A stretch of 64,000 bases of DNA. Source: Reticulascus tulasneorum. Taxonomy: Eukaryota > Ascomycota > Sordariomycetes > Glomerellales > Reticulascaceae. Below, one piece after another: positions 12,179 to 23,633 of the stretch. The translations under genes and the position numbers were made by a program. Every line of letters starts with the position of its first letter. Position 1 is the first letter of the stretch. The stretch lies in assembly GCA_001557505.1 (NCBI GenBank), contig LSAX01000005.1, forward strand, positions 2,976,001 to 3,040,000, given 5' to 3'. The notes below the pieces were generated by a model. It did not search any database and was not told the origin of the DNA. It worked only from the letters and a program-made list of their open reading frames with translations.

Positions 12179-13466
12179 ATGTCAGTCTTGCCAGGCATAC
12201 CGGGATATGATCCCGACGATATCCAGCCGTGGACCCTCCAGGTAGTGGTCTCCGTCACGGCCCTCTCGTTCTTATGCGTGTGTTTGCGTGTACTCAGTCG
12301 AAGGCTGAAAGCCCAAGCTCTGTGGTGGGATGATTGGATGGTTGTCTTCTCCATGGTGCGTCATCTATTCTCGCCTTTTGACTGGCGTGCTGACACGATT
12401 AGGGATGGAATCTTGCCGTAGTTGGCTTTATCTTCGCCATGTACTCTCAAGGCATGGGTCTACACGCAGATACGGTGGAGATGGACAGAATAGTCATGAT
12501 GGCCAAGTTCCTCGTCGTTGCCGAGATCCTGTACGCGTGGAATCTGGGGTGGACGAAGCTGAGCATCCTGCTGATGTACTACCGCATCTTCCACTTCCCT
12601 TACTTCAAGAAGATGGCATACGCCGTGGGTGGCTTCGTCTTCGCATGGGTTATCTGTATCACCTTCCTGTTCATCTTCATCTGTGTGCCTGTCGAAAAGC
12701 TGTGGTATCCCGCCTTGCCAGGTCGCTGTATCGACCAGGTCGCCACTTGGATTGCCAACGCGGCTTCGACCATCTTGACGGACCTAGCCATCCTGCTGCT
12801 GCCCATTCCCCAGATCTGGAGGCTGCAGCTACGCAAGTCGGAGAAGATTGCACTCACCTGCATGTTTGGCCTCGGATTCTTGTGAGTTTCTTTCCCCTGG
12901 ATAACGAGTAGTGCTCACACCGTCCCAGTGTCGTTTTCGCGTCCGCCTACCGGACCAGCGTGCTCTTTTCCTACAGTGCCTCCGATCCCACATACACACT
13001 CGCGCCGACAGTTGGCTGGACAGCGATCGAGATGTCAGCAGGCATCGTTTCTGCGTGCCTTCCTACCTTCCGACCGGTCATGGCGTTATTCGCCCGCTCG
13101 ATCGGCATAAAGGGAAGCATGCACGGCCTCTTCCCAGGCGCCTCCGCCGACGAAAATTCGAAACTAAGCAAATCGAGCAACACCGGAACGGGGATTGGGG
13201 ACAGCTCAAATGGCGCTACTGAAGATAAAGAGAGGAGGCGAGCTTCTAACAACTTCTACCGCTTACGAGACGAGAATGGATCGGATGGGTACAAGACTCC
13301 TTCTGAGGAAACAGTCAGAGAATCTCTGCGACCTGATCATGGGTTTAAGCATACCGTCGCGAGCTTCCCAGGCTTGAAAGGGGAGGGCGATAGTATAAGC
13401 GGTGACGAGATTCCGCTGCACAAAATTCGGGTAAAGACCGACTTCCGGCAGTCGTCTAACGTTTGA
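12179..13466 (+). CDS. Pth11-like / rhodopsin-domain integral membrane protein
   Basis: Exons 12179-12355, 12403-12881 and 12929-13466 give 397 aa. The start ATG (MSVLPGIPGYDPDDIQPW) follows a non-coding leader. Seven hydrophobic segments can be seen, and hallmarks of the fungal rhodopsin-like (Pth11-related, CFEM-less) family are present: WWDDWMVVFSM after the second helix, YAWNLGWTKLSILLMYYRIF, and a later loop with CIDQVATWIANAASTILTDLAILLLPIP. A soluble tail of about 130 residues rich in Ser, Glu and Lys follows the last helix. Related proteins sit in the plasma membrane and are thought to sense surfaces or nutrients, but most are uncharacterised. Both introns (47 nt each) keep the frame exactly. 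Confidence 0.9.
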
Positions 13467-13961
13467 GCTTCTAATGTAGAAGTCTTTTGACACCGTAGAG
13501 GCACCATCGCAGTACGAGTGGCTCATATCCGCGCCTGCAAATGTTTGCTAAGACGACGTGACTACCATGACCCAAGTGTATTCTGGAATTCATATTCGCG
13601 TGGTCACCATTTGCCCCCCATGTTTTCGGTGATGCACCTAGGCAGCTCTTTGGTCCGCCTTCTCATTCGCATTCTGCAACTTTCAAGCGCAATTTCAAGG
13701 CACTATTGAAATTTTGTCTAATAATTTTCCCGATGCCAGACGTGCTTTCGACAGCGAATAAAATTGGTCGCCGAATAGAAGATGCAGGATCTACTTCAGG
13801 CGCCGACGTAGTCTGTCAGAACAGTGCGTCCTACTTAGGCATGGCATTTGTGCCCAAACATTCGAAAACAAGCCAATACTTCTCTGAGAAAGACAACATG
13901 TCTTTCTTAGACAAAGTTTCTTGAATATTGCCTTCTCTCCCCCATTTTCGAAGATCTTGGC
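13467..13961. other. Intergenic region
   Basis: Roughly 500 bases between the Pth11-like gene and the ArgRS-like pseudogene. Nothing recognisable beyond the flanks of these genes. Confidence 0.6.
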
Positions 13962-15961
13962 ATGGCTACGCTCTCGCTTCACGGGCTTCAAGAGCTTGTG
14001 CGACAAGCCGGCATTGAGACTCCTCCTATCCCGCAGTTCCCCGGTTTCGATCCCCTGAAGCAACCAAATGACATATACCGAGCCATTCTGGCCACGAACA
14101 TAGCTAATATAATCAACTGCGATGCATCGGTGGCTTACAACGCCTTGCAATACAGCACCTCGACTAGCACGGCTGGGTTGGTTCTAACTCTGCCACAACT
14201 CCGAGTACGATGCGTTGACACTGCGGAACTAAGCCGGGATATCGTTGAGAAAGTAGTTGCTACGAGCACTCTCCTATTTACATGCAGTATACCTTGCTAA
14301 TGTTTGAGGAAGCTGGGACAAGCGCCACCTTTCGAAACGCCTGTGCCAGATGGCATCCACATTCGATTCATATTGGCTGCGAAGCCACTAGCAAGATTTC
14401 TAATCCCCTACCTGCACGACCGCGGCGCTACATATGGCAAAATATCTGTCCCGGTCATCGATAAAGCCCCGAAGGTGGTTGTCGAGTTCTCATCTCCGAA
14501 TGTCGCCCTCGATTTCAACGGGAATCATTTTCGAAGCACCATACTCGGCGCTTTTGTGTCTAATATCTACGAGTACATGGGATGGGACGTGGTACGACTG
14601 AACTATCTTGGAGACTGGGGCAAGCATGTCGGACTTCTTGCTGTCGGTTGGGAGAAATTCGGCTCAGAGCAAGACTTGGATCAGGCCCGCAACCAGATGA
14701 CCTACCTGCGTGAAATCTACCAAGGATCGAGGCTGAGTTTAAGCCGGAACAAGAAGCTAGCAGAAATATGCGGGATAAGAATCTGAACACCGCGGAATCG
14801 AAGGGCAGGGGATATACGCTAGGTGAGATGCATTCTTCAAATGCATGGAGGCTGGTGACTCGCAGGCCCTGGCCTTGTGGGAGTGGTTTAGACGAGCGTG
14901 TATCCGTGAATGCAAGGCGGATTACACTAGGCTGGGCATCACATTCGACAAGTACGCCGGGGAGTGCAAGGTTTCCTTTATACCAGAGACAGTGCAGAAA
15001 GTGGAGGCAATCTTGAAGAAGACCGGATATTATGAGGAGAGCGAAGGTTCCTGGATCATCAACTTCAAGAAGCACGGCGCCAAGCATTTGGGGACGGCCA
15101 TCTTCCGCGGTCGAACTGGGTCTACGACGTATCTCCTTCGAGATGTCGTTTTGGCGTTTCACCGGGACGAAAAGTACCAACCTGATGTGATGATACATGT
15201 TACATCACAAGATCAGGAGCTGCATTTCAAGCGAATTGTATTTACGCTCAGGCTGATGGGAATGGATCGCCTGGCTGAGAAGGTGCGGCATGTCAGCTTC
15301 AAAGGGATTAAGGAGTTCGACACCCAATTCTGCCAGCCTCGCGCCCTGGGCGGTATACTTGATCAATCCGTCGCCCTGTTGAGACAAAATATCATAGTGG
15401 ACTCGTCAAGCCGAATCGAAGACAATGACGCGTTAACTGCAAGCGGCTGGTCCCGCCGCCCTCATGGCACAGGACTTTCACTCGAAGAGAACCAGCTCAT
15501 ACAAATTTGATGCTAAACGGATGTCGTCGATGGAGGGAGGCACAGGTCTGGCATTATTGAGACCTTATTCTGACGTCTGCAGGGTCATAGCTGTTGCACC
15601 GGATGAGTCCGAGATTGACTTGGATTCGATTAACTTCCAAGTGTTCGAGCGGGAAGAGCTGGCACATCTACTGCGCATCCTTACGCAGTATCCAGATATT
15701 ACGAACTTATCCTTCAAGTCGCTGGAACCCTCAATCATCTTGAACTATCTCTTTCGCCTCGGAAAGCAGCTGTCCAGAGTGAGCGAAGAGTATGCCAAGG
15801 TTAGCTCAGACGTCAGTTTTTGGAGCGAGAAGAGAACCTGTGAAATTTTGCTCATCTTGGCCAAAGGAGTATTGGAGAATGGGTTAAGAATGCTTGGATT
15901 CAATTTTGCCATGTCAAGAAGGGTTGTCGAGTGGAAGGGTTCGCAAGTGGTTGACAAATGA
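13962..15961 (+). pseudogene. Arginyl-tRNA synthetase-like gene, frame-broken and lacking signature motifs
   Basis: Starts at ATG 13962; a 60-nt intron at 14253-14312 fits in phase 0. The reading then resembles cytosolic class I ArgRS throughout: VVVEFSSPNVA, RSTILGAF, VVRLNYLGDWGKHVGLLAVGW, later GTAIFRGRTGSTTYLLRD, and a DALR-like anticodon-binding end (NYLFRLGKQLSRV, VLENGLRMLGF). The frame changes at about 14731-14735, 14825-14830 and 15440-15450, where homologous sequence continues in another frame with no room for an intron. The HIGH-type motif expected after SSPNVALDF reads NGNH rather than H-x-G-H, and the KMSKS-type (MSTRKG-like) site is FDTQFC. So both ATP-handling motifs are missing. 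I infer a decayed duplicate, not the cell's working ArgRS. A spliced, divergent protein cannot be fully excluded. Confidence 0.68.
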
Positions 15962-16554
15962 GTACAAAAGGAACCACATGTAACAAGCCAGCTCAAGACT
16001 TGCTCGAAGAATGCCAAACCGTCTGCGAACCGTAGAGCACGCACTGAGACTCAGTAGAAGATTGATGGCCTAGACTATTCAAACGACCGAGGAGAAGCCA
16101 AATCTGAACTCGAATAGGCACTATGCGCCAATACAGAAGTACCATTGACCCTACGGTCCTAAGCCAAAAATCACTGGCGATGGATCTCTGATTTACAGAG
16201 GGATATCGCAGCTTAATTTGGTAATGCCGCTGGCAAAGGTAGTGGAAAGAGTTTCGTGAGACGGAAAATGTGAGTGCGAACAATGTAGATCGAACTCGTT
16301 GTGTACAAGTGAAGAGACAAATAAGAGCGAGAGGTGGGAGGTGGCGTGGTTTACACGGGCAGATCACCAACAGAACAATGAAGGAATTTCGACGAACGGG
16401 TCCAGTTCATGCCACACATCACGACATAAAGTGCAAGATCAGGGTCAAGTTTCAAAGTCTTGTAGTATATAAAATTTCGTTTCCGAGATATACTAATATT
16501 ACATAGCTGTATCCAACCCAATGGTTTTCTTCGCCTTCTTATGCCATCCACAAA
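15962..16554. other. Intergenic region
   Basis: About 590 bases between the ArgRS-like pseudogene and the 3' end of the OPT transporter gene. No gene seen. Confidence 0.6.
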
Positions 16555-19004
16555 TCACCACTCGCCACCTGGAAGAGCAATCGACGATCCGACGGCACCA
16601 CCACCGTTGCCGCTGAGTTCGATGGCAGCGTTGATTACACCAGCGAAACCCTCACCGGCAATAAGACCGGCGGCGGCAGCGAAGGCATAGATCTCGAAGT
16701 TCTTGGGCCAGAACTTTCTCCACCACCAAGCGGTTATGGAGCCGAACATCACGGCGTTGGCGTAACCACTGTCGGCACCGATGACCCAGGCAACACCAAT
16801 GGACATCCAGTTGGGGAGATACTCCCGATACTTCTCACGCTTGCCAACAAGATAGAAGTTCTTGAAAACGGCCTGGAGAGCTGCAATAGCACCCATGACG
16901 CCAGAGAAGATGGCGCTGGATCGCGGGATGGGGAGATCAGGGTCCGTGACGGCCTCGGCCACAGCTCGCCATGCGAAGACAGAGGGAGCGCTGAACGGGC
17001 AGCTATCGTAACCATCCTGCCAGATGCAAGGGTAGGCAGCCATAAAGAGGACGAAGATACCAGGGGCGAGGAAGACGGACACCACAGCGCCGATGGCCTG
17101 GGCGTAGAACTGCAGGTGGGGAGGGGTGCGGAGGAGGAAGCCGACACGGAAATCGGCGACCAGGTCGGAAGCGACATTGGCAGTTCCCGAAGCGATGGAA
17201 CCCGCCACGAGATTGATTCGCTGGGCGGCCGATTCCGTGTAGCCCCCCTGGCCAGCGGTAATACCACCGAAAACCAGCTGGGAGGCCTTGGCAGAGGCGG
17301 TAAGGGGAGTCAAGTCGGTGACGGCACCGCCGTGTATGGAGAGGAACGCGAACAAGAGACCGAGGATGCAAGCGAGGATGGCAAGACCGGCATTCATGTG
17401 GAACTGGATCGCGCAGACGATGCAGGCAACGGCGACAAAGACAAGGGTTCCACTGAGCCAGAGCCAGAGGGGAACTTGTTGGTTCTTGGGGGCGAAATCC
17501 TCAACGAGGCCATTGTCATTGTCAATGATGGCGGCCTGGCGGGCGAGGAACTCGTTATGCTTGCCCTTGGCCTGGAGTTTGTTGTTCATCGAGCGAGCCA
17601 TCTCGCGGAAGGCGAACTGGGCACCCCACCAGAGGACGCGGATGTGGATCAGGAACTCGACCATGCTGTACACGACGAGGACCATGACACCTGGCCAGAG
17701 CATCCAGTAACGGGGGGAAGAAACCCAACCCTCGTCGCCGATGTTTCTCATCGAGCTGAAGCTGGTGATGGGGAACCACTTGTCACCGGGCTCGTTGGGC
17801 TGGATGCCGATGCACTCGCCGTAGTGGATGAGCAGGGGACCAATTAGGCCCCAGGCGACCACGGTACCGAAGAACCACGAAAGAGCGGCGTTCAGGCCGA
17901 CGAGAATGCCGGAGCCAAAGAAAGCCGGGGTGATGAGCACATACCAGCCCCAGTTGTCGATGTTCTGGGCCCAGTTGGTGTAATCGCTCCAGATGTAGAA
18001 CCAAGTGAAGATGTGCCACTCGCGCATGATGCCGAGCGCGTAGTTGCTGGTAATGGTGTGGACGCAGGCGCCAATGAAGCAGTAGCTAAGCATCTTGATC
18101 TTCTTGGCGGCGTCCGCGGCACCGGTACCGATGGTGTGCATGGAGCGGATGGTAATGGCAGTAGCGGTGGCTAGAGACGAATGCGGTTAGCACGGAAATC
18201 CAAACCCAGCACACTAAGATACTAGTTTCGACCGGAGTGGAGTTTTGCTTACGGGATGGGAAGACCAGGTTCAGCTCCCGGGCGACATTGATGATGAAGA
18301 ACTTTCGGAGCGGCACGGCGGCGAACAGGCCGAACATGGCGCAGACGATGGTGATGGTCAGAATACGTCCGAAATCCTTCTTGGGGTCATCGGACAAGAG
18401 GCCAAGCTGGTACATGGCAGGCAGACCTGCGACGAAGACACCGGACATGCCTCCGGCGCCGGTTGCGGCGGCCTGGATGATGGAGTTCTCCTGGGGACCG
18501 AAACGACCACCAATGATGGGCAGGCCGGTCTTGGCGAACATTTGGATGATGGCATAACCGAAGATGGCGCCAAACATGGTGGCAGAGAATGTGAAGCCAG
18601 TCTTGAGACCTAGATTGCACACATCTCGTCAGTATGATCATTCCACGCGGCAAGAGGGCCAGGAGGGCGCTGTCTGGGAGGGTCTTTTACTCACCGAGAT
18701 AGACATTGGAGGCATTGACTAGCGAACCGAGGAGGATACCGACCACGACGGCACGGACGGTGAGAGGGTTCGGCTCATGCTCGATTCCCTTGATGGGGGG
18801 GAAGGGCACGAAGAGGTCGACGATCTCATCATCCTCGCCCATGTCAGTCTTGAAGTCATCACCCTCCGAGTGGCGGATGTGCTTCTCCTGCACACCGGCA
18901 TCCGGGTCGTTGGTGGGATGCTCGAGCTTCTCGTGCACCACAGCCGAGGTGGTCGCGGGCAGCGCGGTCTTCACCTCCGGCTGGATCTTATCGTCGAGAG
19001 CCAT
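16555..19004 (-). CDS. OPT-family (YSL-like clade) oligopeptide or metal-chelate transporter
   Basis: Three exons on the minus strand, 19004-18695, 18609-18253 and 18170-16555, give 760 aa from the ATG at 19004 ([11 protein letters not shown]). A hydrophilic, acidic N-terminal tail of about 80 residues precedes many membrane segments. The segment NASNVYLG spliced to [13 protein letters not shown] is the N-x-Y-x-G-L-K-T-G signature of the YSL-like branch of the oligopeptide transporter family; [21 protein letters not shown] and [11 protein letters not shown] are further family hallmarks. Family members move small peptides, glutathione or metal chelates by proton symport across the plasma or vacuolar membrane; the substrate here is unknown. 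A TATA-like element lies about 150 bases upstream. Length and helix pattern look intact. Confidence 0.92.
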
Positions 19005-19155
19005 TGTTGCGCGTGTGACGGGGGACAAGATGGCGCCTGAGAAGGGCGTTGTCTGGTTGTCCGCTCGACAGATTGGAAAGCAAATGCTAGCTGGAGCTGT
19101 TCCAGAGTGAGAAGGGGAGAGCTGATGTGACCCGTGCCGCGCGAGGCAAGAGTCC

Positions 19156-19163
19156 TTATATAT
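19156..19163 (-). promoter_or_regulatory. TATA-like box for the OPT gene
   Basis: The sequence reads ATATATAA on the minus strand, about 150 bases before the start codon at 19004. Assigned from sequence and position only. Confidence 0.35.
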
Positions 19164-20591
19164 CTGCCGTCGCCCGCCCCAATGACACCCAGGACGCAGA
19201 GGCAGGTCCTAGATTGGGACAGTCAGTGATTGATTGACGCATGGCCCGCCCGCAATGCTCCTCCCAGCGTGTGGCAATTTTCCGCGAAGTGGTTTCGCCA
19301 AGCCAGAGGGTGATAACGGCTTGTTACTGTGTAGGGCAGCTCCTCATGGACCCGGGGGGGAAGGATAATATGCTGTAACATCGGAATAAGGCTTTAATTG
19401 GCTCTTCCCCTGCCTGGTACAATGGGTGCAGTCTGGCCCAGCACTGGGAGGGGATACAGAGATAAGTAACGGACTTCCGCCCCTCCTGGGCATATGATTG
19501 ACCGATTGAAACGATAGCACGGGTGCGCCAAGCCTCCATCGTGACTGCGAGCAGCATCTCAACTTCCTTATGCTATGTTAGCAGTATGTGTGGAAGGCCT
19601 TGGCGGTGCCACCCGAAGATCAAAAGTCCGAGTCCTGGTTTATTGATCCTCGCCCGTCGTGCGAATCAAAGGGAGAGGCTGGCAGGATCCGGAGCTTGGC
19701 GTAGGGTACGGATGATACAGATACAGTTTGTTAGATTAAAGCAAAAAACAAAAGTACCCCACCCCCTCCTAGCCGTGGAGGGCTGGCTCTGGTTGGGCGG
19801 TCGAGCAGGCCGAGTGGGTGTGTGTGTGGGTGCGTTCTCGCCTAACAGCCGCCAGTATGGCTCGGACCATAATGAAACCGCTGACGGGGGGCGGGAGAAG
19901 GGCTTCTAGCTGTTCCATGCGTGCCATGCCATGTAGGCAAGGCAAGTGTGGCAAGGCACCACTGTCCACTGGGCACCTCAGATGTGCGCCCCCTAATTAC
20001 GTACTGCCGTATGTAGTGATTCGCAGGTCAGCACGACAGTTATCTTGGAGACATCTACATCTGTAATACATACGTGAAAACGATGCTCAACTCATACCGC
20101 GCACCGCGTACATCCGGTGTGGTACAGCCGCATATCTACAGCAGATAAGTTACGATCGCGGGCTGGGGTGTCTTTAATTCCTGGCAGCCCACCTCCCATG
20201 ACAATCAAATCAAAGCGCTACAACTCACTCCTTCCAAAGGTTCCCAACGCCTTTTTGCAACTCTGTTTCGTTGATGATAACCACAGCCAGAGCTTTTTGG
20301 CTACGCTCGCCGGCCAGCCATTGGGCCTAGTACGCAAAGTGGAGTCCCGACAGTCGCGCGCCGCCCGCGTCATATCTCTCGCCTCAACACCACTCAGATC
20401 GCGACCTGCCTAATAGGGAAACATTGGGATTTTTGCAAAGGCGCAGTAGGGTGCTGGGTACACTGTGGATGTACCTGCTGTGCCGGCCGACGAACTGTAT
20501 TGTATGTACGCTCCATAGGTGTGTACGCCTTGTACCCAGGTAAGGTATAGTCAAAAGAGGGAGCCGGACAGGCGTTAATTAGGGCCTGCCG

Positions 20592-20607
20592 GCCTGCCTG
20601 CCTGCCT
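20592..20607. repeat. Four tandem gcct units
   Basis: Simple 4-bp microsatellite in the gene-free region; no function proposed. Confidence 0.8.
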
Positions 20608-21500
20608 GGGCAGCAGAAGGTAATACGCTGTACGACCTCGTACAGGGCGGATGGTTAGCGAGACGGTCATGCGTCTCTTGGGTGAGAAAGCCAAGCGTCT
20701 AAAGTTAATGCCCTTCCCTTTCCATACAAGAAATGCGCCATCGAACGAGCCGTTTGCGGGGCAAAGCACCCTCTCTCTCGTGCCTCTCCACCAAGTGGCC
20801 TGGCCACTCCCCCTTGTCTGGTCCTACGAAGTATTATTATTATTTGTACTCCTCCCCCAGGTTTGTCGCTATCTCGCGACGTTGCACTGCTAGACCATCT
20901 TGCAATCCCGAAAGGGTAGTTGATCCGCGACAAAAGTTCGCCCTCATGCAAAAGTCCGGGCCACTACCAAATCTTGAGGGATCCAGTACGTCAGGTGGAG
21001 CATGTGACAGCGGAGACGAGCCAATTGACCGGGAGAGACGCCAGGCGATCCCTGGTTTGAATCACACTAGGCATGAAGCATCTCAAAGCTTATCGTGATT
21101 ACCTGCCCCTTGTTCGCAGCTTTTTGGGACATTATACCCATTTGATCCTTGTTCCCTCTGCCTCTTCTGCTTATTATTTTCGATGTTTGGGTATCTCGCT
21201 TGTCTTGGAAAGGAGCCGCGGCCGCCCCAGGCCCCCAGCGCCTGACTAAGGTATTTGAGAGCTTCCTCTTTGTTTCTGCTTTCATTGGTCGCGGCACGCG
21301 GACCACGGGGGCACGCAACGGTAATACCTACTAGTAATGTTGTAGCCCACCCGCACATAAATAAATACGCTTGAAGGATTACCAACATCGTGAGAACTAA
21401 TTATACCCCGTATCAAGCCTTTTTTCCAAGCCAAGCTAGACGTTATCGAAACGCGTATCCGAGGACTCTCAATCCTCACAATCCCTCTCAATCTTCTGTT

Positions 21501-21528
21501 CTCTGTCCTCTGTCCTCTGTCCTCTGCT
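21501..21528. repeat. Four tandem copies of a 7-bp pyrimidine-rich unit
   Basis: The unit ctctgtc is present three times exactly and once with two changes (ctctgct). Non-coding. Confidence 0.8.
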
Positions 21529-23633
21529 GTCTCCGCCACGCCAGATGGTGCTCCTGTTTCTCAGCAATAGTTCAACTACTTGATTCTCCCAAAGACCAGC
21601 CCTTCGTCTCCCCAGGACAGGTCGTGAATAGCGAAAGGAGCTCTGCCATGAGCATGTTGCCCCAAGCCGGCGGATCTCTTCTTAGCCATCCAAGGGGGGC
21701 GGGGAACCTCATGAGCGCTGGCAGTTTTTCATGAATGCCCGAGACAGGAATGTACCCTTCTTCTCCATCAGTCCCTATGTCGTTAAGCATCATTCCATCC
21801 TTTCCAATCGCTCCACCGCCAGTGGCCCGTCCCTGTTCGCGGTTGTGTTTGATTCTGGGCGTCTCTGGAAGTAAAGAGCACGTATTTCGCTCAAGCTTTC
21901 CGGCGGGAGGTGCAAGTTGCCCCTTCGGTCGACCTGATCCCTTTGGAAATGATCGTTTAGGAGTTTCTGCTCTCTTTGGGACGCGAGTAAGTTTTGAACG
22001 AAATCAGGATGCTTGGCAACAAACGTCCTAGTGCTTATCCCACTTCTTCGATGCCGCTTGAGGATCAAATCCTTCCCGAGACGGCAACGCTCGCATAGCC
22101 TGGGCTTAGATCACGGACGTTGATGAGCCTTGGCATACCCAAATCTCTTTGCCGATTCGTGACACCATGAATCCCAACGCAGTAGCACTTCCCGGGGCGA
22201 ATGGGCGCACAATCACCGTCTTGGTGAGGACTGCTTGCAGACTAAACAACCTCACTCATTCTTGCCGCGCAATTTTGATGGAAAATTCCAGCTGGGCCCA
22301 GGGGAATGGGGCATTCGTTTGAGTAAACGGCTAGTGTCATTCGAGATTGCGCTGAAGGCGACCTAAGAGAAGTTTCGAAGGTGAACCTAGCCCGGCGCCG
22401 CAACGGAAGAGCAAGAAGTATAGGCGCTTCTGCTCCGAGACTGCAAAAGAGGCGAAATATGATGGAATTAGAGAAAATCAAGTCTTTGTGCATCGGCCGA
22501 AGTGACCAGATGTTGCCCTCCCTTCGCCTACAAAGGAATCTGATGCTGCTGTGGCCGAGTATTGTACGAACTCTGGGTCCCTGGCAGCGTATTCTTTTCA
22601 TTGAGGACCATTTATTGATGCCCCACGGTGACTTGATTTCTGCCAAACTTTTGGAAGCCGTGTACGTGTTGCCTATACCATCCACCACGAACCCAATCCT
22701 AACCAGCAGAGTACCAAATGGTCGAACAGGTATACCCCTCCTATTGCAAAGTACCGTACAAACACACCGTGATATAATCTGCTTAACCGGCAGCTAAGCC
22801 ACGAACCATTTTGGATTTGTCGTAGCTCAATTTTGTGGTGCTCAGACGCCGCACAACTGCATCCAAAGCCATTGATTTTTTTATTAGTAATGACCCTAAC
22901 CCGATTTGCTTTGGGAGAACTAATATGGGATGGATTTCCCGAAAAGATGCAGGTAACATACAGCCATCCCATATATGACTCATTTATCGGGACTTCGGCC
23001 AATGTCATCTCTCATGCCCAAAAACCACCGCTTTCAATCTCGTACCTCGAACATTTCTTTAGTGGACGACACATTAGGACAATTGTTAGTCAACCAAGTA
23101 CTGGGAGAAGTCGGCCAGTGGAATACACGGAAGAATCGGAATCAACAAAGTACACGAGTAGCTTCAGGATCCTCCCCAAGTTTGAGATGGAAGTATAATA
23201 TATTTGACGCGCCTTGCTACGCCGGTACGGCGAAATCATCGTGCTTTAGCCAACTTATTAAGACTAATCCCTTGATGAGATCCCACTCTTGAAGATCTAG
23301 AGCAAGGAGTTGATGGAAATATAGATAAGGTGTAGATGTAACTAGCTCGGAGGTGGTTCTAACTGCCCCCAAACAGAATACGGTTCATTAGCTGACAGGC
23401 GCAGAGATTTAAGAAAGAAAGACACAGAAGGTTGACACAAATTCTCCTTCCTTCATTCAATATGTAGCCCAAGAACCGAGACAGGCGAGATGGCTAACTA
23501 TCAACAAGTCGCAACAATTTCATGTCCACCACATCTCTGAGCTGAAGTGGCCAGCCCAAGCATTAAGCACCATAACTCCGATTCAACAACAAAACCACAA
23601 AACAAAACCGCAACTCCCAGTCAATGAAGAAAC

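Larger units (their letters stand above)
19164..23633. other. 4.5-kb gene-free region beside the PKS
   Basis: No protein family, splice-consistent gene or transposon protein could be read on either strand. Open frames are short and compositionally random. Simple repeats are scattered through it: gcct repeats at 20592-20607 and ctctgtc repeats at 21501-21528, plus short purine or GT runs near 19815. It separates the transporter gene from the 3' end of the PKS gene and may mark a cluster border. Confidence 0.55.

Noticed and set aside
14710..14827. Possible 118-nt intron that would remove two of the ArgRS frame breaks
   Set aside because: The removed sequence is itself ArgRS-like, so it is derived from exon; frameshifts explain it better.
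16749..17371. Further open frames inside the OPT gene
   Set aside because: Shadows of the conserved coding frame in the same region.
17116..17847. 243-codon open frame on the plus strand opposite the OPT transporter
   Set aside because: It is antisense to a conserved membrane protein, has a biased Gly/Asp/Glu composition and no family motif; it reflects the codon pattern of the other strand.
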